NCBI GenBank assembly: GCA_014239155.1
Contig: JAAZZQ010000040.1
Span: forward strand, 1-64,000
Reading direction: 5' to 3'
DNA from: Lachnospiraceae bacterium
GTDB taxonomy: Bacteria; Bacillota; Clostridia; Lachnospirales; Lachnospiraceae
Length of the DNA: 64,000 bases
The notes beneath the pieces were generated by a model. It did no database searches. It had not been told where the DNA came from and saw only the letters and a list, made by a program, of their open reading frames with translations. How positions within the stretch are numbered: position 1 is the first letter of the stretch; each line of letters begins with the position of its first letter. This document shows, piece by piece, positions 52,023 through 60,100 of this stretch. The translations under genes and the position numbers were made by a program.

Positions 52023-52254
52023 CCTTGTCATCTCCCTCGTAAATCTTCTTTGCCAGAATATAAATATTCCGAAAACCCGCCAAAGCGCCCACAAAGAATA
52101 ATAAGACAAACCAGAATGCGGTTCCTAATTTCCTGTCCAGAAACAGACCCGCAAAAGAGCATAAAAAGATTGGGACAAGCATGTTGATTCCAAACTGGGA
52201 GATTACAGCCAACGATTGATAGACTGACTTCTTATACTTTTTATCTTTTCCCAT
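52006..52254 (-). CDS. atpZ: AtpZ-like small membrane protein
   Basis: The product is 82 residues with two membrane helices (about 12-34 and 42-64): MGKDKKYKKSVYQSLAVISQ, then FAGLFLDRKLGTAFWFVLLF and FRNIYILAKKIYEGDD. This is the AtpZ family (F0F1-ATPase gene 1-like) that often heads Na+-type and other Firmicute atp operons, with a proposed role in ring assembly or Mg2+ handling. It is the first gene after the atp promoter (52380-52408). Confidence 0.85.
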   Translation of the reverse strand: MGKDKKYKKSVYQSLAVISQFGINMLVPIFLCSFAGLFLDRKLGTAFWFVLLFFVGALAGFRNIYILAKKIYEGDDKGEDET

Positions 52255-52318
52255 TTCTCCGCCTCCATATGCTTATCATGATCCAATAATATAAATTCAA
52301 CTCCAATCTTTTACAATC

Positions 52319-52408
52319 GCGGCAAATGTACATAGGTTTCTAAAGTCCTATGATAACCGCCGCAAAACGCTCAATAGTAATTATACAAAAAAATGGTAAA
52401 AATGTCTA
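52319..52408 (-). promoter_or_regulatory. atp operon promoter and leader hairpin
   Basis: TAGACA (52403-52408) and consensus TATAAT (52380-52385) are 17 bp apart. The leader folds into a hairpin with GCGGC/GCCGC (52363-52359 with 52323-52319) and inner CATAGG/CCTATG. The leader before atpZ is about 120 nt. Confidence 0.75.
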
Positions 52409-52422
52409 GTAAATGTCCGATT

Positions 52423-53526
52423 TTACTCAACTAGCTCCGCATCCGCAAAAGAAAATCCTTCCTCTGTCATAATGAGCAGCTCTGCCTTGGCAAGCCGAAA
52501 GCATTCCAGCATCTCCGGCGAAAAGACTCCACACTCCCCATCCATAATCATACGAATTGCATCGTCCACCGCATATGCACTCTTATATACACGTTGGCTT
52601 ACCAGAGCATCATACACATCTATAATCGAGACAATTTGCGCCCAGATGGGAATCTCATCGCCTTTTAGGCTATCAGGATATCCATTTCCATCATGGCGCT
52701 CATGATGATATCTACAAATATCATAACAATAGTGATAAAACTCATTATCCTCCTGCTTAAATTTCTCCAAAATCTCACAGCCATAGAGAGTATGCCGCTT
52801 CATCTCCTCGAATTCTTCCTGCGTAAGCTTCCCCGGTTTTAAAAGAATGCTGTCTGGTATCGCAATTTTGCCGATATCATGAAGTGCCGACGCACTGACA
52901 ATCAACGCAGCTTGCTCTCTTGTGATACCATACTTGGGATAATATTTCATAAGATACTTTAAAAAAATCTTTGTGAAATACTTCACTCTCTGTATGTGTT
53001 CGCCTGACTCAAGGCTGCGAAACTCTACTACTGAGCTAAGTGCATTCACTAGAAATTCATTGCTCCGCTCCAGCTTTTCCCTACTCTCCCGCAACTGTCT
53101 TGTACGCATCTCAAGCTTGCGCTCCACATAGATTCTATGCTCAAAAAGCTCTATAATATTCTTGGCACGTCGCATGACAACATTCGGTGCAAACGGTTTG
53201 TAGATAATATCAGAAGCACCATACTCATACGCCTTCTCATCTGTCTCATCCGTCGCCTCTCCAGTGATCATAATAACGGGAATATAATCAATATAATCTT
53301 CCTCATTCATAAAACGCAGTACATCTAGCCCGGACATCTTTGGCATCAGTAAGTCCAAAAACAAAAGACACAGTCGGTCGCTATTCTCCACAATCAACTT
53401 CACAGCCTGCTCTCCATCCTGAGCTTGCAAAATATTGTATTGCTCCTCAAATATAAACTTAATCATCTCGCGGTTTAGCTCTGCATCATCCGCAATCAGA
53501 ATGGTATCTTTCTCTATTGTTTCCAC
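52423..53526 (-). CDS. Response regulator with HD-GYP output domain
   Basis: The product is 367 residues, starting at GTG 53526 (AGGAG 10 nt upstream; no early ATG). REC is about 8-125, with the phospho-acceptor Asp58 in LFLDLLMPKMSG and the acidic pocket at IADD. A coiled linker (about 130-165) follows, then the HD-GYP phosphodiesterase domain: ALHDIGKIAIPD (HD), HTLYGCEIL and the signature YHHERHDGNGYPDSL (GYP). HD-GYP enzymes degrade cyclic di-GMP or related dinucleotides. It is the last gene of a four-gene signalling operon and is the likely output of the HPt protein encoded 13 nt upstream. Confidence 0.94.
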   Translation of the reverse strand: METIEKDTILIADDAELNREMIKFIFEEQYNILQAQDGEQAVKLIVENSDRLCLLFLDLLMPKMSGLDVLRFMNEEDYIDYIPVIMITGEATDETDEKAYEYGASDIIYKPFAPNVVMRRAKNIIELFEHRIYVERKLEMRTRQLRESREKLERSNEFLVNALSSVVEFRSLESGEHIQRVKYFTKIFLKYLMKYYPKYGITREQAALIVSASALHDIGKIAIPDSILLKPGKLTQEEFEEMKRHTLYGCEILEKFKQEDNEFYHYCYDICRYHHERHDGNGYPDSLKGDEIPIWAQIVSIIDVYDALVSQRVYKSAYAVDDAIRMIMDGECGVFSPEMLECFRLAKAELLIMTEEGFSFADAELVE

Positions 53527-53539
53527 TACTTTTCATCTC

Positions 53540-53890
53540 CTATCCCAGCAATTTGCCTATCCCTGCGATTACAATATTATAGTCCTCTGTCACCGTGTCA
53601 AGCATCTTCTTTGCTCCTTCTAAATCTTTTCCACGAAGAATTTCTGTAATCTCATGGCTAGATTGATAAAGTCTTGTAAATGCCATATTCTGGCACATTC
53701 CCTTCATGGTGTGCGCAGCGCGAAATGCCTCCTCCACATCTCCATCCTGAATACTTTTTGCAAGTGTATTGTAGCTCTCATCCCTCGTAAACATTCCCGC
53801 AAATTTTTTGATTCTGTCCTCTGTCCTCAGCCGTGACATAATATCATTGTAGTCGCCGCCCACCTCATCATAGAACTCTTGTACTGTCAT
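53540..53890 (-). CDS. Histidine phosphotransfer (HPt) protein
   Basis: The product is 116 residues, all helical, with AGGAGG before the ATG. The phospho-site is His60 in AFRAAHTMKGMCQNMAFTRL, with the usual H-x-x-K-G. It can pass phosphate to or from a REC domain. No histidine kinase is encoded in the operon, so the donor is unknown; a remote hybrid kinase or reverse flow from the REC-HD-GYP protein are options. It lies 79 nt after the soluble-MCP gene. Confidence 0.9.
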   Translation of the reverse strand: MTVQEFYDEVGGDYNDIMSRLRTEDRIKKFAGMFTRDESYNTLAKSIQDGDVEEAFRAAHTMKGMCQNMAFTRLYQSSHEITEILRGKDLEGAKKMLDTVTEDYNIVIAGIGKLLG

Positions 53891-53969
53891 AACTTCCCTC
53901 CTAAATCATTCCTTCAGTCACTTATGTATTTAAAATTATATCTCAAAACTTTATACAATTCAACGTATT

Positions 53970-54923
53970 TTATACAGTTTCCTCACTCTCTGACATCTCC
54001 TCCACCAACGGACAAATCTGGGACAGCATATTGTCAATATCCTCAAACATCGCGCTCTTGGTCGTTCCAAGATTGTTGGCACGGTCAATATGCTTAACAA
54101 CATCACGATACTGCTGTTTGATCTCGTCAAAAAACTGTCCGATATTCTGCAATTCTCTGTGTGCATCTTCAATCACATTGGAGATTTCCGCTTGTACAGC
54201 CACTGTATTGTCCGCTGTCTCAGTAATTTTATTAAATGACTCATAGGTACTATTTACCGTATTTATATTGCGGTCTAATGCCTTCTGTGACACAGAAATA
54301 CTGTCGTTGAGTTCTCCTGTGCCACGCTCTACTTCATAAATTCCTGTATCTACTTCCCCTGCAAGTTCTTTAATCTCATCTGCAAGCTCTTTCACATTAG
54401 ATGCAACCACTGCAAATCCCTTGCCCGACTGACCAGCTCTTGCCGCTTCAATCGATGCATTGATCGCCAAGATATTCGTCTGCTCTGCAATTGATATAAT
54501 CTTTTTCATACATCGCTGAATGCCTTCCACAGCAGATTGCAATCGCTCAAAAGTCTGCTCCATATCACTGTAAGACTGCTCTACTTGCACGGAAGTGCTC
54601 TTCAATTCTTCAACTTTGCTCTGCGCCTCCGATACCGAGACACTAATTGCTCCGCGCACCTCATCAAATTGACCTGCCACAGTATTAATCTCAGCAAAAG
54701 ACTGCTCAAAGTTTGACAACTGCTCATAAAAATGATTTGCTTTTTTAATGACTTCTTTAAAAGAACTGCCAACCAATCCAAGTTCCCACAGAGACTCCAC
54801 TTCCTTGTCAATCAAGTCCTTGCGGTATTCCTTCAAACTGTCTATCACATGCAATATTGGAAAAAGGTTTTTCATATTCTTTTTATTTTTAACTGTTTTT
54901 CTCCACGGAAAGTTTAAAAACAT
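53970..54923 (-). CDS. Soluble methyl-accepting chemotaxis-type signalling protein
   Basis: The product is 317 residues with GGAGG before the ATG. There is no membrane segment. The N-terminal 75 residues are an uncharacterised helical part. The remainder is an MCP coiled coil with the tip motif [20 protein letters not shown], then [15 protein letters not shown]. It should couple to CheA/CheW or signal through an alternative partner. In this operon it stands 18 nt after the FIST gene, which suggests FIST is its ligand-sensing partner. Confidence 0.92.
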   Translation of the reverse strand: MFLNFPWRKTVKNKKNMKNLFPILHVIDSLKEYRKDLIDKEVESLWELGLVGSSFKEVIKKANHFYEQLSNFEQSFAEINTVAGQFDEVRGAISVSVSEAQSKVEELKSTSVQVEQSYSDMEQTFERLQSAVEGIQRCMKKIISIAEQTNILAINASIEAARAGQSGKGFAVVASNVKELADEIKELAGEVDTGIYEVERGTGELNDSISVSQKALDRNINTVNSTYESFNKITETADNTVAVQAEISNVIEDAHRELQNIGQFFDEIKQQYRDVVKHIDRANNLGTTKSAMFEDIDNMLSQICPLVEEMSESEETV

Positions 54924-54941
54924 TATTTCTTCCTCCTTGCT

Positions 54942-55997
54942 TTACTCAAATACCACGCAGGTCATAGACTGATTCACAAACCGATTGTTGTAATGCTCGC
55001 CATAACCGACAAGTCCAGCATGACTCCCAAGCTCCGCCATCTCCTGCAAATAAGTCTGCATATAATCACGCTCACAAAACAATTTGTAACGAAACAGACA
55101 GTTTACAGAAAAGACTGCGGATCTATGCGGAAAATCCCTACAAATTGTTTGAATTGTCTGCTGTACAACTTCCTCGTAATCTGCAAGTTGCAACAAAATT
55201 AAGACATCAGAATCATTTACTTGACGAAAACATGCAAGCGCATCTCCTCGGACCTCTTTTATAGAAATAATACAAGTGTCATCCCCGTTAATCTTTCCAA
55301 ACGGATTTTGAAAAGTTTGTGTCAGAATTTGCTCGTCTGTCACATGGAGAATACTTTGATAAACCTGCTTTGCAGGTCTTCCATTCAGCGTTCCTATCAC
55401 ATAATTTTCTCTGTCTGTATCCGCAGCAATAAAGCGATAATTACCCAATTTGCGGTATATATTCTCCTTGTAGGTTTTCACTCTGCCATCATGATTGCGA
55501 ATTAGAGCATATGCTACCGCATCCTGATAAATCTTTCCGTTTGCTGACACCTTTCCCGCATCCCCTGTACCACCGACCAAAGAAATGCCATTGTGCCTAA
55601 GCACAGTATTGATTGTCGTCAACACACAAGCATCGTTTCCGCAGCAAAAATCAATACATACTGTATCCTCACTCGCAGCATTTACTCTTCTAAGATCTTC
55701 CTCAAGACGGCCTATGTATTTTACTGGCATAACAGAGACCTGTTCTAGGACATTTGCCGCAGCACTCACCCCATCCAAAAACGCTACTACACCGACTCCT
55801 TCCTCCACCATTCTGATATCATAACTCATACCGACACAACCGATGCTCGGAACTCCGGGGTAGTATTTCTCCAACGCCTTTACATGTTTCTCAAACTGGG
55901 CATTGTTAGACATCAGCATTATAAACTGGGGATTTTCCAGTCCGCTGAGTGCCTCCGCTAGATCTCCGCTTTGGCTCATTCCAAAAAACTGTCTCAT
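54942..55997 (-). CDS. FIST-domain sensory protein
   Basis: The product is 351 residues with AAGGAGG before the ATG. The N-terminal FIST_N part (MLMSNNAQFEKHVKALEKYY, PSIGCVGMSYDIRMVEEGVG, GGTGDAGKVSANGKIYQDAV) and the C-terminal FIST_C part (ETNPFGKI-like QNPFGKINGDDTCIISIKEV, AVFSVNCLFRYKLF, GLVGYGEHYNNRFVNQSM) are complete. FIST domains are proposed to sense small ligands, possibly amino acids, and occur with c-di-GMP or chemotaxis outputs. It heads the operon after a good promoter (56062-56090). The conserved Cys in VNC and the FCCGND cysteines are visible. Confidence 0.9.
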   Translation of the reverse strand: MRQFFGMSQSGDLAEALSGLENPQFIMLMSNNAQFEKHVKALEKYYPGVPSIGCVGMSYDIRMVEEGVGVVAFLDGVSAAANVLEQVSVMPVKYIGRLEEDLRRVNAASEDTVCIDFCCGNDACVLTTINTVLRHNGISLVGGTGDAGKVSANGKIYQDAVAYALIRNHDGRVKTYKENIYRKLGNYRFIAADTDRENYVIGTLNGRPAKQVYQSILHVTDEQILTQTFQNPFGKINGDDTCIISIKEVRGDALACFRQVNDSDVLILLQLADYEEVVQQTIQTICRDFPHRSAVFSVNCLFRYKLFCERDYMQTYLQEMAELGSHAGLVGYGEHYNNRFVNQSMTCVVFE

Positions 55998-56061
55998 ATT
56001 GTCGCCTCCTTATGTGTTTCTATTATTTTGTACAATGATACATTTTTTGACAACTGTCTTG

Positions 56062-56090
56062 ATTATACGTTAAAATCGCCCAAAGTGCAA
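56062..56090 (-). promoter_or_regulatory. Promoter of the FIST-MCP-HPt-HD-GYP operon
   Basis: TTGCAC (56085-56090) and TATAAT (56062-56067) with a 17-bp spacer, about 55 nt upstream of the FIST-gene start. Confidence 0.75.
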
Positions 56091-56201
56091 CGACTATTTA
56101 TTGCTATTGCTCTTATTCCGATGACAAAAAACACGTTACTGTTTATGTCCATCTAATTTTGGCACATTTTTTTGAGGGCGTTGAAAAAGCATCGAAAAGC
56201 A

Positions 56202-56230
56202 TTGAAGCCATTGTAAAAATGCGCTACACT
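56202..56230 (+). promoter_or_regulatory. Promoter of the DUF402 gene
   Basis: TTGAAG (56202-56207) and TACACT (56225-56230) are 17 bp apart. Imperfect repeats of GCATYGAA precede it. Confidence 0.45.
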
Positions 56231-56295
56231 ATAAACATAGCCTTTTTCTTTTAGAACAGAGGTTAAATATAAAATTATAAGGAGAGTTACATGTC

Positions 56296-56775
56296 ATGGA
56301 TCATTTAAAAATTTACCGCAGGCGTATGATACCTGATGAGTGTATCTTACTAAAAGATGATATTATCCTTGAACAGACAAAAGACTTGATTATCACAAAA
56401 TGGAACACCTTAAAGCCACGACGGGATTTTCATCATGGCTGCTCCTGTTATTTTCTTAGTCACGGCTATAAGGTGAGTAAATTTTACCGGGAGGATAACA
56501 CATTCCTCTATTGGTATTGTGATATTGTAGACTATCAATATAAAGAAGAAGAAAACTCGCTTATTGTCACAGACCTTCTAGCAGATGTGGTTATCTATCC
56601 AGACGGCTTTGTCAAAGTTCTTGACATCAATGAACTTGCCGTTGCCCTTGAGAAAAGTCTCTGTAATCCGCAACGCATTATACAGGCATTGAAAAAGCTT
56701 GACAATCTCCTAAATCTAATCTATGATGACAAATTTGATACATTGTCCTCCAAAATAGAACAGTGGATTCAATAA
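56296..56775 (+). CDS. DUF402-family protein (nucleotide phosphatase-like)
   Basis: The product is 159 residues; GGAG lies 11 nt upstream. The family core is clear: SKFYREDNTFLYWYCDIVDY, LLADVVIYPDGFVKVLDINE. The Tyr/Asp-rich core resembles DUF402 phosphatases such as Ntdp, which hydrolyse nucleoside tri- and diphosphates with divalent metal. The C-terminal half is helical. The substrate is not shown. It converges on the CDF exporter gene (18 nt between stops). Confidence 0.85.
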   Translation: MDHLKIYRRRMIPDECILLKDDIILEQTKDLIITKWNTLKPRRDFHHGCSCYFLSHGYKVSKFYREDNTFLYWYCDIVDYQYKEEENSLIVTDLLADVVIYPDGFVKVLDINELAVALEKSLCNPQRIIQALKKLDNLLNLIYDDKFDTLSSKIEQWIQ

Positions 56776-56793
56776 AACATAGGTTCTGCTCCC

Positions 56794-57687
56794 TTATTCT
56801 GCGGGATTGACATGCACCATAATGTGTTTTACGCTGGCAAAGCTCTGTTCTATAGAGTCATGCACATGTTCTGCAATCTTGTGCGCATCGCGCAAAGATG
56901 CATTGGCATCCGCACTAATCTCAATATCTACATAAATCCGATTGCCAAAAACCCTTGTGCGCAGGAGGTCAACTCCAATCACGCCCTCCTGTGCCAGTGC
57001 ACAGTTTTTCAAATCGTTCTCGACATCCTCACCGCAAGCTTTATCTACCATTTTATCAATCGCATCTCTAAAAATCTCATATGCCGCCTTCTCAATAAAA
57101 AAACAGATACATAAACTTGCAGCCGCATCACAGACAGGATATCCAAGCCTTGAACCTGCAATACCAACCAATGCCCCAACAGAAGATAACGCATCGGAAC
57201 GGTGATGCCACGCGTCAGCCATAAGCGCACTCGAATCAATCTTTTTTGCATTAATCCTTGTATACCAATACATACTCTCTTTTACCGCAATAGAGATAAT
57301 CGCTGCCACAAGTGCTAAAACACCGGGAACTTTCAAATTGCCATATTGTCCTGACAAAATTTTTATCATGGCGGCATAACCAATCCCAAGTCCAGTAAAT
57401 GCCAGAATTGTGGCAAGAATAACAGCCGCCACACACTCCATACGCTCATGTCCATAAGGGTGCTCTTTGTCCGATGCTTTTCCTGACAATCGGATACCTA
57501 TTATTACCACAACGGTGCTGATCACATCTGACGCAGAATGAACTGCATCACTAATCATTGCTCCAGAATGTGCAAAGATCCCTGCCAACATCTTAAATAT
57601 TGACAGTACAATATTTGCAGCGATACTCACAAAGGAAACCTTCATTGCAACTTTCTCAAATTCGCTTTTTGTCAAATCTTTTTTCAT
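56794..57687 (-). CDS. CDF-family divalent cation exporter (Co2+/Ni2+ predicted)
   Basis: The product is 297 residues with six helices; AAAGGCGG precedes the ATG. Metal-site motifs in helices II and V are SDAVHSASDV and DAWHHRSDALSSVG, giving the H/D-x3-D pattern of CDF proteins, and a C-terminal cytoplasmic ferredoxin-like domain follows (about 210-297). It exports divalent cation in exchange for H+. Control by a NiCo riboswitch in the leader (57786-57906) points to Co2+ and Ni2+ rather than Zn2+. Confidence 0.92.
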   Translation of the reverse strand: MKKDLTKSEFEKVAMKVSFVSIAANIVLSIFKMLAGIFAHSGAMISDAVHSASDVISTVVVIIGIRLSGKASDKEHPYGHERMECVAAVILATILAFTGLGIGYAAMIKILSGQYGNLKVPGVLALVAAIISIAVKESMYWYTRINAKKIDSSALMADAWHHRSDALSSVGALVGIAGSRLGYPVCDAAASLCICFFIEKAAYEIFRDAIDKMVDKACGEDVENDLKNCALAQEGVIGVDLLRTRVFGNRIYVDIEISADANASLRDAHKIAEHVHDSIEQSFASVKHIMVHVNPAE

Positions 57688-57785
57688 AAAAATCCCGCCT
57701 TTTTTAATTGATACTGCTATTTATCTATAGCATCTGCGTTTTGCTGATCCTTATGAACTATAGGTGTGACAGATTTTTTGAAAAA

Positions 57786-57906
57786 TAAAGAAAAACACCC
57801 GCGAATCAGTATTAACAGCTACTGTCCCGCGGATGTGAAAATATCCACTGTCGCATAGGCGACCCGGCTCCATAGGTAATTCCTCGGCCTGCTCAGATTG
57901 TACTGT
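57786..57906 (-). ncRNA. NiCo riboswitch (czcD motif) with terminator
   Basis: On the minus strand the leader of the CDF gene reads CTGAGCAGG, a stem GAGGaattaCCT, GGAGCCGGG, a stem TCGcctatGCGA with CAG, a stem GGAT/ATCC and GCGGGACAG. This order of conserved segments (GAGCAGG, AGCCGGG, CAACAG/CGACAG, GGGACAG) matches the NiCo riboswitch as I know it from Clostridium scindens. The last stem overlaps a terminator: ACATCCGCG and CAGTA pair with TACTG and CGCGGGTGT, then TTTTT (57792-57840). Metal binding should stop the terminator from forming and switch the exporter on. Confidence 0.88.
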
Positions 57907-58033
57907 AGATTTATATGCAGTGCAAAGAGTGCGTTTACTATAATATATGAACCGATTACAAATTGGTTATATTTTTTAATATACCATATATTTACGAGAA
58001 TTTCAAGTTATAAGCAAATTATACCACAAAATT

Positions 58034-58184
58034 TGAACAGTTCCATTTTTGATTTCCAACTACAGGGATCAAGTTATGCAAAACCACTTCGTGGTGGTTT
58101 GATGCGTTTCAGTCACTGCATCATTTTACATAGCTTATAAAGTCATAATATGCAGCAAATGCAAGTCTTGGGTTAAACTGTTAC
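58034..58184 (+). repeat. Family B MITE-like repeat, copy 4
   Basis: The ends are GAACAGTTCC and TTAAACTGTTAC. Shared interior segments are CTACAGGGATCAAG, ATGCAAAACCACTTCGTGG, GCTTATAAAG and TGCAGCAAATGCAAG, in the same order as copies 1 and 2. It lies between the NiCo riboswitch promoter region and the glycosyltransferase cluster. Confidence 0.7.
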
Positions 58185-58233
58185 CAAAATTTATACTGTA
58201 ACATTAGATGTTTTTGTGACCCTAACCCATCAT

Positions 58234-60039
58234 CTAAAGCGAATGGGATTGCGACCACGTTACTTCAAAGAATACTTTTCTATTTCTTATTCGAGCGTTA
58301 TCTATACCAATATCCTTTAATACTTTCTGATATTCCAGTATTTTTTGTTCCTCCCAAGTACACAATTTTATTGTGTATCCCTCAATTAGATAATTTTTTA
58401 AACTTTGTTTATCCACTTCTAAAAGAACTGGAATCTGATTCATAGTTAAGTAATTAAATCCACAATACAATCCCCACTCCGGAAACACATACACCACTTT
58501 CTCGCCCATCTTATTCTCTTCAAGTGCCTCTTTGCTTAGTTGGTTTATCTCGCTAGAATACTTGTCTACTCCACCGACAATTTTTATATTCGTATCTAGC
58601 AAATTAGAATTTATCATACTTACAACTAAAATCACTGCTATACAAGGACCAGCTAGCCTTTGCGCCCAATTTCCTTTTTGAGAATACAAGTATCCCAATT
58701 CCAATATAATAATTAACATCATTATAAAATAATTTGGTGTAAAATGTTGCCCCCCCATTCTCGAAATAAAAGGCAAAGAAAATACATAATAACTACTTAA
58801 TAGCAAAAAACAAAATTTAATCCCTATCAATATAGAATGATTCCCTTTTTCTTTTCTTATTACAATGAGAAATAATAATATCAACAATAAAAATACAATA
58901 TTATAAGTTTGCGGTAAAATACTTGTATTTTTACCCAATATCATCTGTTCTAAAAAACGATTTGACATTACTCCTTCCCAAAGCACAAAAAACTGCTGTA
59001 TTCTGGCATGAAAAGGAATCGTTTCTCCCAAAACATGCAAAGTCTGTACTTGAGGCAGAATAACCTTTAAAATATAACTTAAATTTACTCCTACAATAAA
59101 AATGCCAATCCCTGCGATAAGAGCAACAAAGATACATACCCGTCTTATTACTTTATCTTTATGATAGTTTTTAATACAGACAAAACAACACCCTCCAACG
59201 ATCGCAATTACACCGACTGTAAACGCGTATATTATGCACTTTTTTATTTCATCATTCAATGTCGTGTATGTAAGAAACAGGTCAAAGAATCCGACAATGT
59301 ATAGTGTACCCCCCCCCAGTACCCCAACCAAATATATTACAACATTTTTTGTCTTCTCTTTTCTTGATATTGACTCTATTGCACAAAAAACAATTATTGC
59401 TGGTATATAAAATAAAAATATGAAATAGGTGTATGCTGCTAACCCACAAAATACGCCTGATAAAATAAGTAACTTTCCTTTATTTAGATCATTTTTACGC
59501 ATTTTCATAAGAGTATATATTGCTGCCAGCAAAAAGAATGTACCTGGCAACTTTATGTAATATTGTGTCCTAATCATTGCATAAACTTGTGGACTGAGTA
59601 TAATAACTGCAATTCCACTATATAAAATTCCTTTCTGAATGTTTGCCCATTTGCCAACTCGGTAGCAAAACCAACATATACCAACAATATAAGCCATATT
59701 GACTGTCCGTATTGTCCACAAGGAGGCATTTCCTGTCAGTCCAATCACTAGCGCCTGCACCCATGCAGTAAAGGTCCCATGATACAATTGTCCCAGCAAT
59801 GGAAGCCCTGTATGCGGCACAATCCATAGCGGATTTTCAACCTGTGGATAAAGTAACTGTACTGCCATATAATCAGGATTGACTGCATCATAGTATAACC
59901 CAGGATATTCAATACATCTAAATACTTGAAAAAATGCAAGAATCAGCATTATTATTAATACAATTATCTGTTCTTTATATTTTTCTATCAATGTTACAAC
60001 TTTTCTATTCACAATTGTTCTCCTTGCCCTACTTTTCAT
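58234..60039 (-). CDS. Multi-spanning GT-C-like membrane glycosyltransferase
   Basis: The product is 601 residues from the ATG at 60039 (AAAGGAT 8 nt upstream). It has about 12-13 helices. The first exterior loop holds the acidic pair expected for GT-C catalysis (YPGLYYDAVNPDYMAVQLL), followed by an aromatic-rich segment (PLWIVPHTGLPLLGQLYHG). A short exterior C-terminal domain ends the protein. It probably transfers a sugar from a lipid carrier to a surface polymer. It lies downstream of a LtaS-like gene and a two-domain glycosyltransferase in the same direction, forming a polymer cluster. The substrate is unknown. Confidence 0.7.
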   Translation of the reverse strand: MKSRARRTIVNRKVVTLIEKYKEQIIVLIIMLILAFFQVFRCIEYPGLYYDAVNPDYMAVQLLYPQVENPLWIVPHTGLPLLGQLYHGTFTAWVQALVIGLTGNASLWTIRTVNMAYIVGICWFCYRVGKWANIQKGILYSGIAVIILSPQVYAMIRTQYYIKLPGTFFLLAAIYTLMKMRKNDLNKGKLLILSGVFCGLAAYTYFIFLFYIPAIIVFCAIESISRKEKTKNVVIYLVGVLGGGTLYIVGFFDLFLTYTTLNDEIKKCIIYAFTVGVIAIVGGCCFVCIKNYHKDKVIRRVCIFVALIAGIGIFIVGVNLSYILKVILPQVQTLHVLGETIPFHARIQQFFVLWEGVMSNRFLEQMILGKNTSILPQTYNIVFLLLILLFLIVIRKEKGNHSILIGIKFCFLLLSSYYVFSLPFISRMGGQHFTPNYFIMMLIIILELGYLYSQKGNWAQRLAGPCIAVILVVSMINSNLLDTNIKIVGGVDKYSSEINQLSKEALEENKMGEKVVYVFPEWGLYCGFNYLTMNQIPVLLEVDKQSLKNYLIEGYTIKLCTWEEQKILEYQKVLKDIGIDNARIRNRKVFFEVTWSQSHSL

Positions 60040-60100
60040 ACGAAACAATCCTTTGCCGGCGTCATTCTACTTGTTGTTTCACACTTTATATTCCTCCCTG

